Positions 6,454 through 6,466 of a stretch of 6,466 nucleotides of DNA are shown piece by piece. This DNA comes from Planctomycetota bacterium (lineage in GTDB: Bacteria; Planctomycetota; Planctomycetia; Pirellulales; Thermoguttaceae), in the NCBI GenBank assembly GCA_013202535.1, contig JABMRP010001329.1, forward strand, positions 1 to 6,466, read 5' to 3'. The stretch's first letter is position 1, and every line of letters begins with the position of its first letter. The notes under the pieces are model-generated. The model was not told where the DNA came from. It saw only the letters and a program-made list of their open reading frames with translations, and did not search any database. The position numbers and the translations under genes are program-made.

Positions 6454-6466
6454 AACGACAGAATAC

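Noticed and set aside
6273..6455. 61-codon N-terminal extension of the anti-sigma-like gene
   Set aside because: It translates the inverted repeat, while the anti-sigma motif begins right after ATG 6272, which has its own ribosome site.

Overview
The window looks like a stretch of a high-GC planctomycete chromosome, probably of the Pirellulales/Lacipirellulaceae type. I judge this from remembered family resemblance, not from a search. It carries a very large single-pass protein with an anti-sigma-like N-terminus, a conserved family of unknown function with an STTNWEKG-type core, a large protein with pseudopilin-like CP...C-VH modules, and a REP-associated transposase remnant. High GC opens many long antisense frames, which I treat as shadows.

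Layout: (1) 1-1658, plus strand, the 3' part of a large protein of unknown function whose beginning lies before the window; it contains two diverged copies of a cysteine-bearing module. (2) 1659-2125, a 467-bp gap between convergent genes. It is filled by a decayed mobile unit: a REP-associated tyrosine transposase (RAYT/Y1_Tnp-like) that has lost its centre and is frameshifted, flanked by two inverted copies of a hairpin repeat. (3) 2126-3001, minus strand, a 291-residue acidic protein with a conserved N-terminal core, preceded by a Shine-Dalgarno site and a possible extended -10 promoter. (4) 3273-6272, minus strand, a 999-residue membrane-anchored anti-sigma-like protein with a huge low-complexity outer part. 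(5) 6273-6466, its upstream region, which holds a second, unrelated inverted repeat with 41-bp arms.

The genes do not form an obvious pathway. The anti-sigma-like gene and the 291-residue gene point the same way, but 271 bp and a candidate promoter separate them, so they are probably transcribed separately. No sigma factor gene is visible in the window. The clearest unusual content is two different palindromic repeat families within 6.5 kb: one still bracketing the wreck of its probable transposase, the other just upstream of the anti-sigma-like gene. I found no RNA gene, CRISPR array or complete mobile element, and no convincing evidence of a wholly new defence or biosynthetic system.
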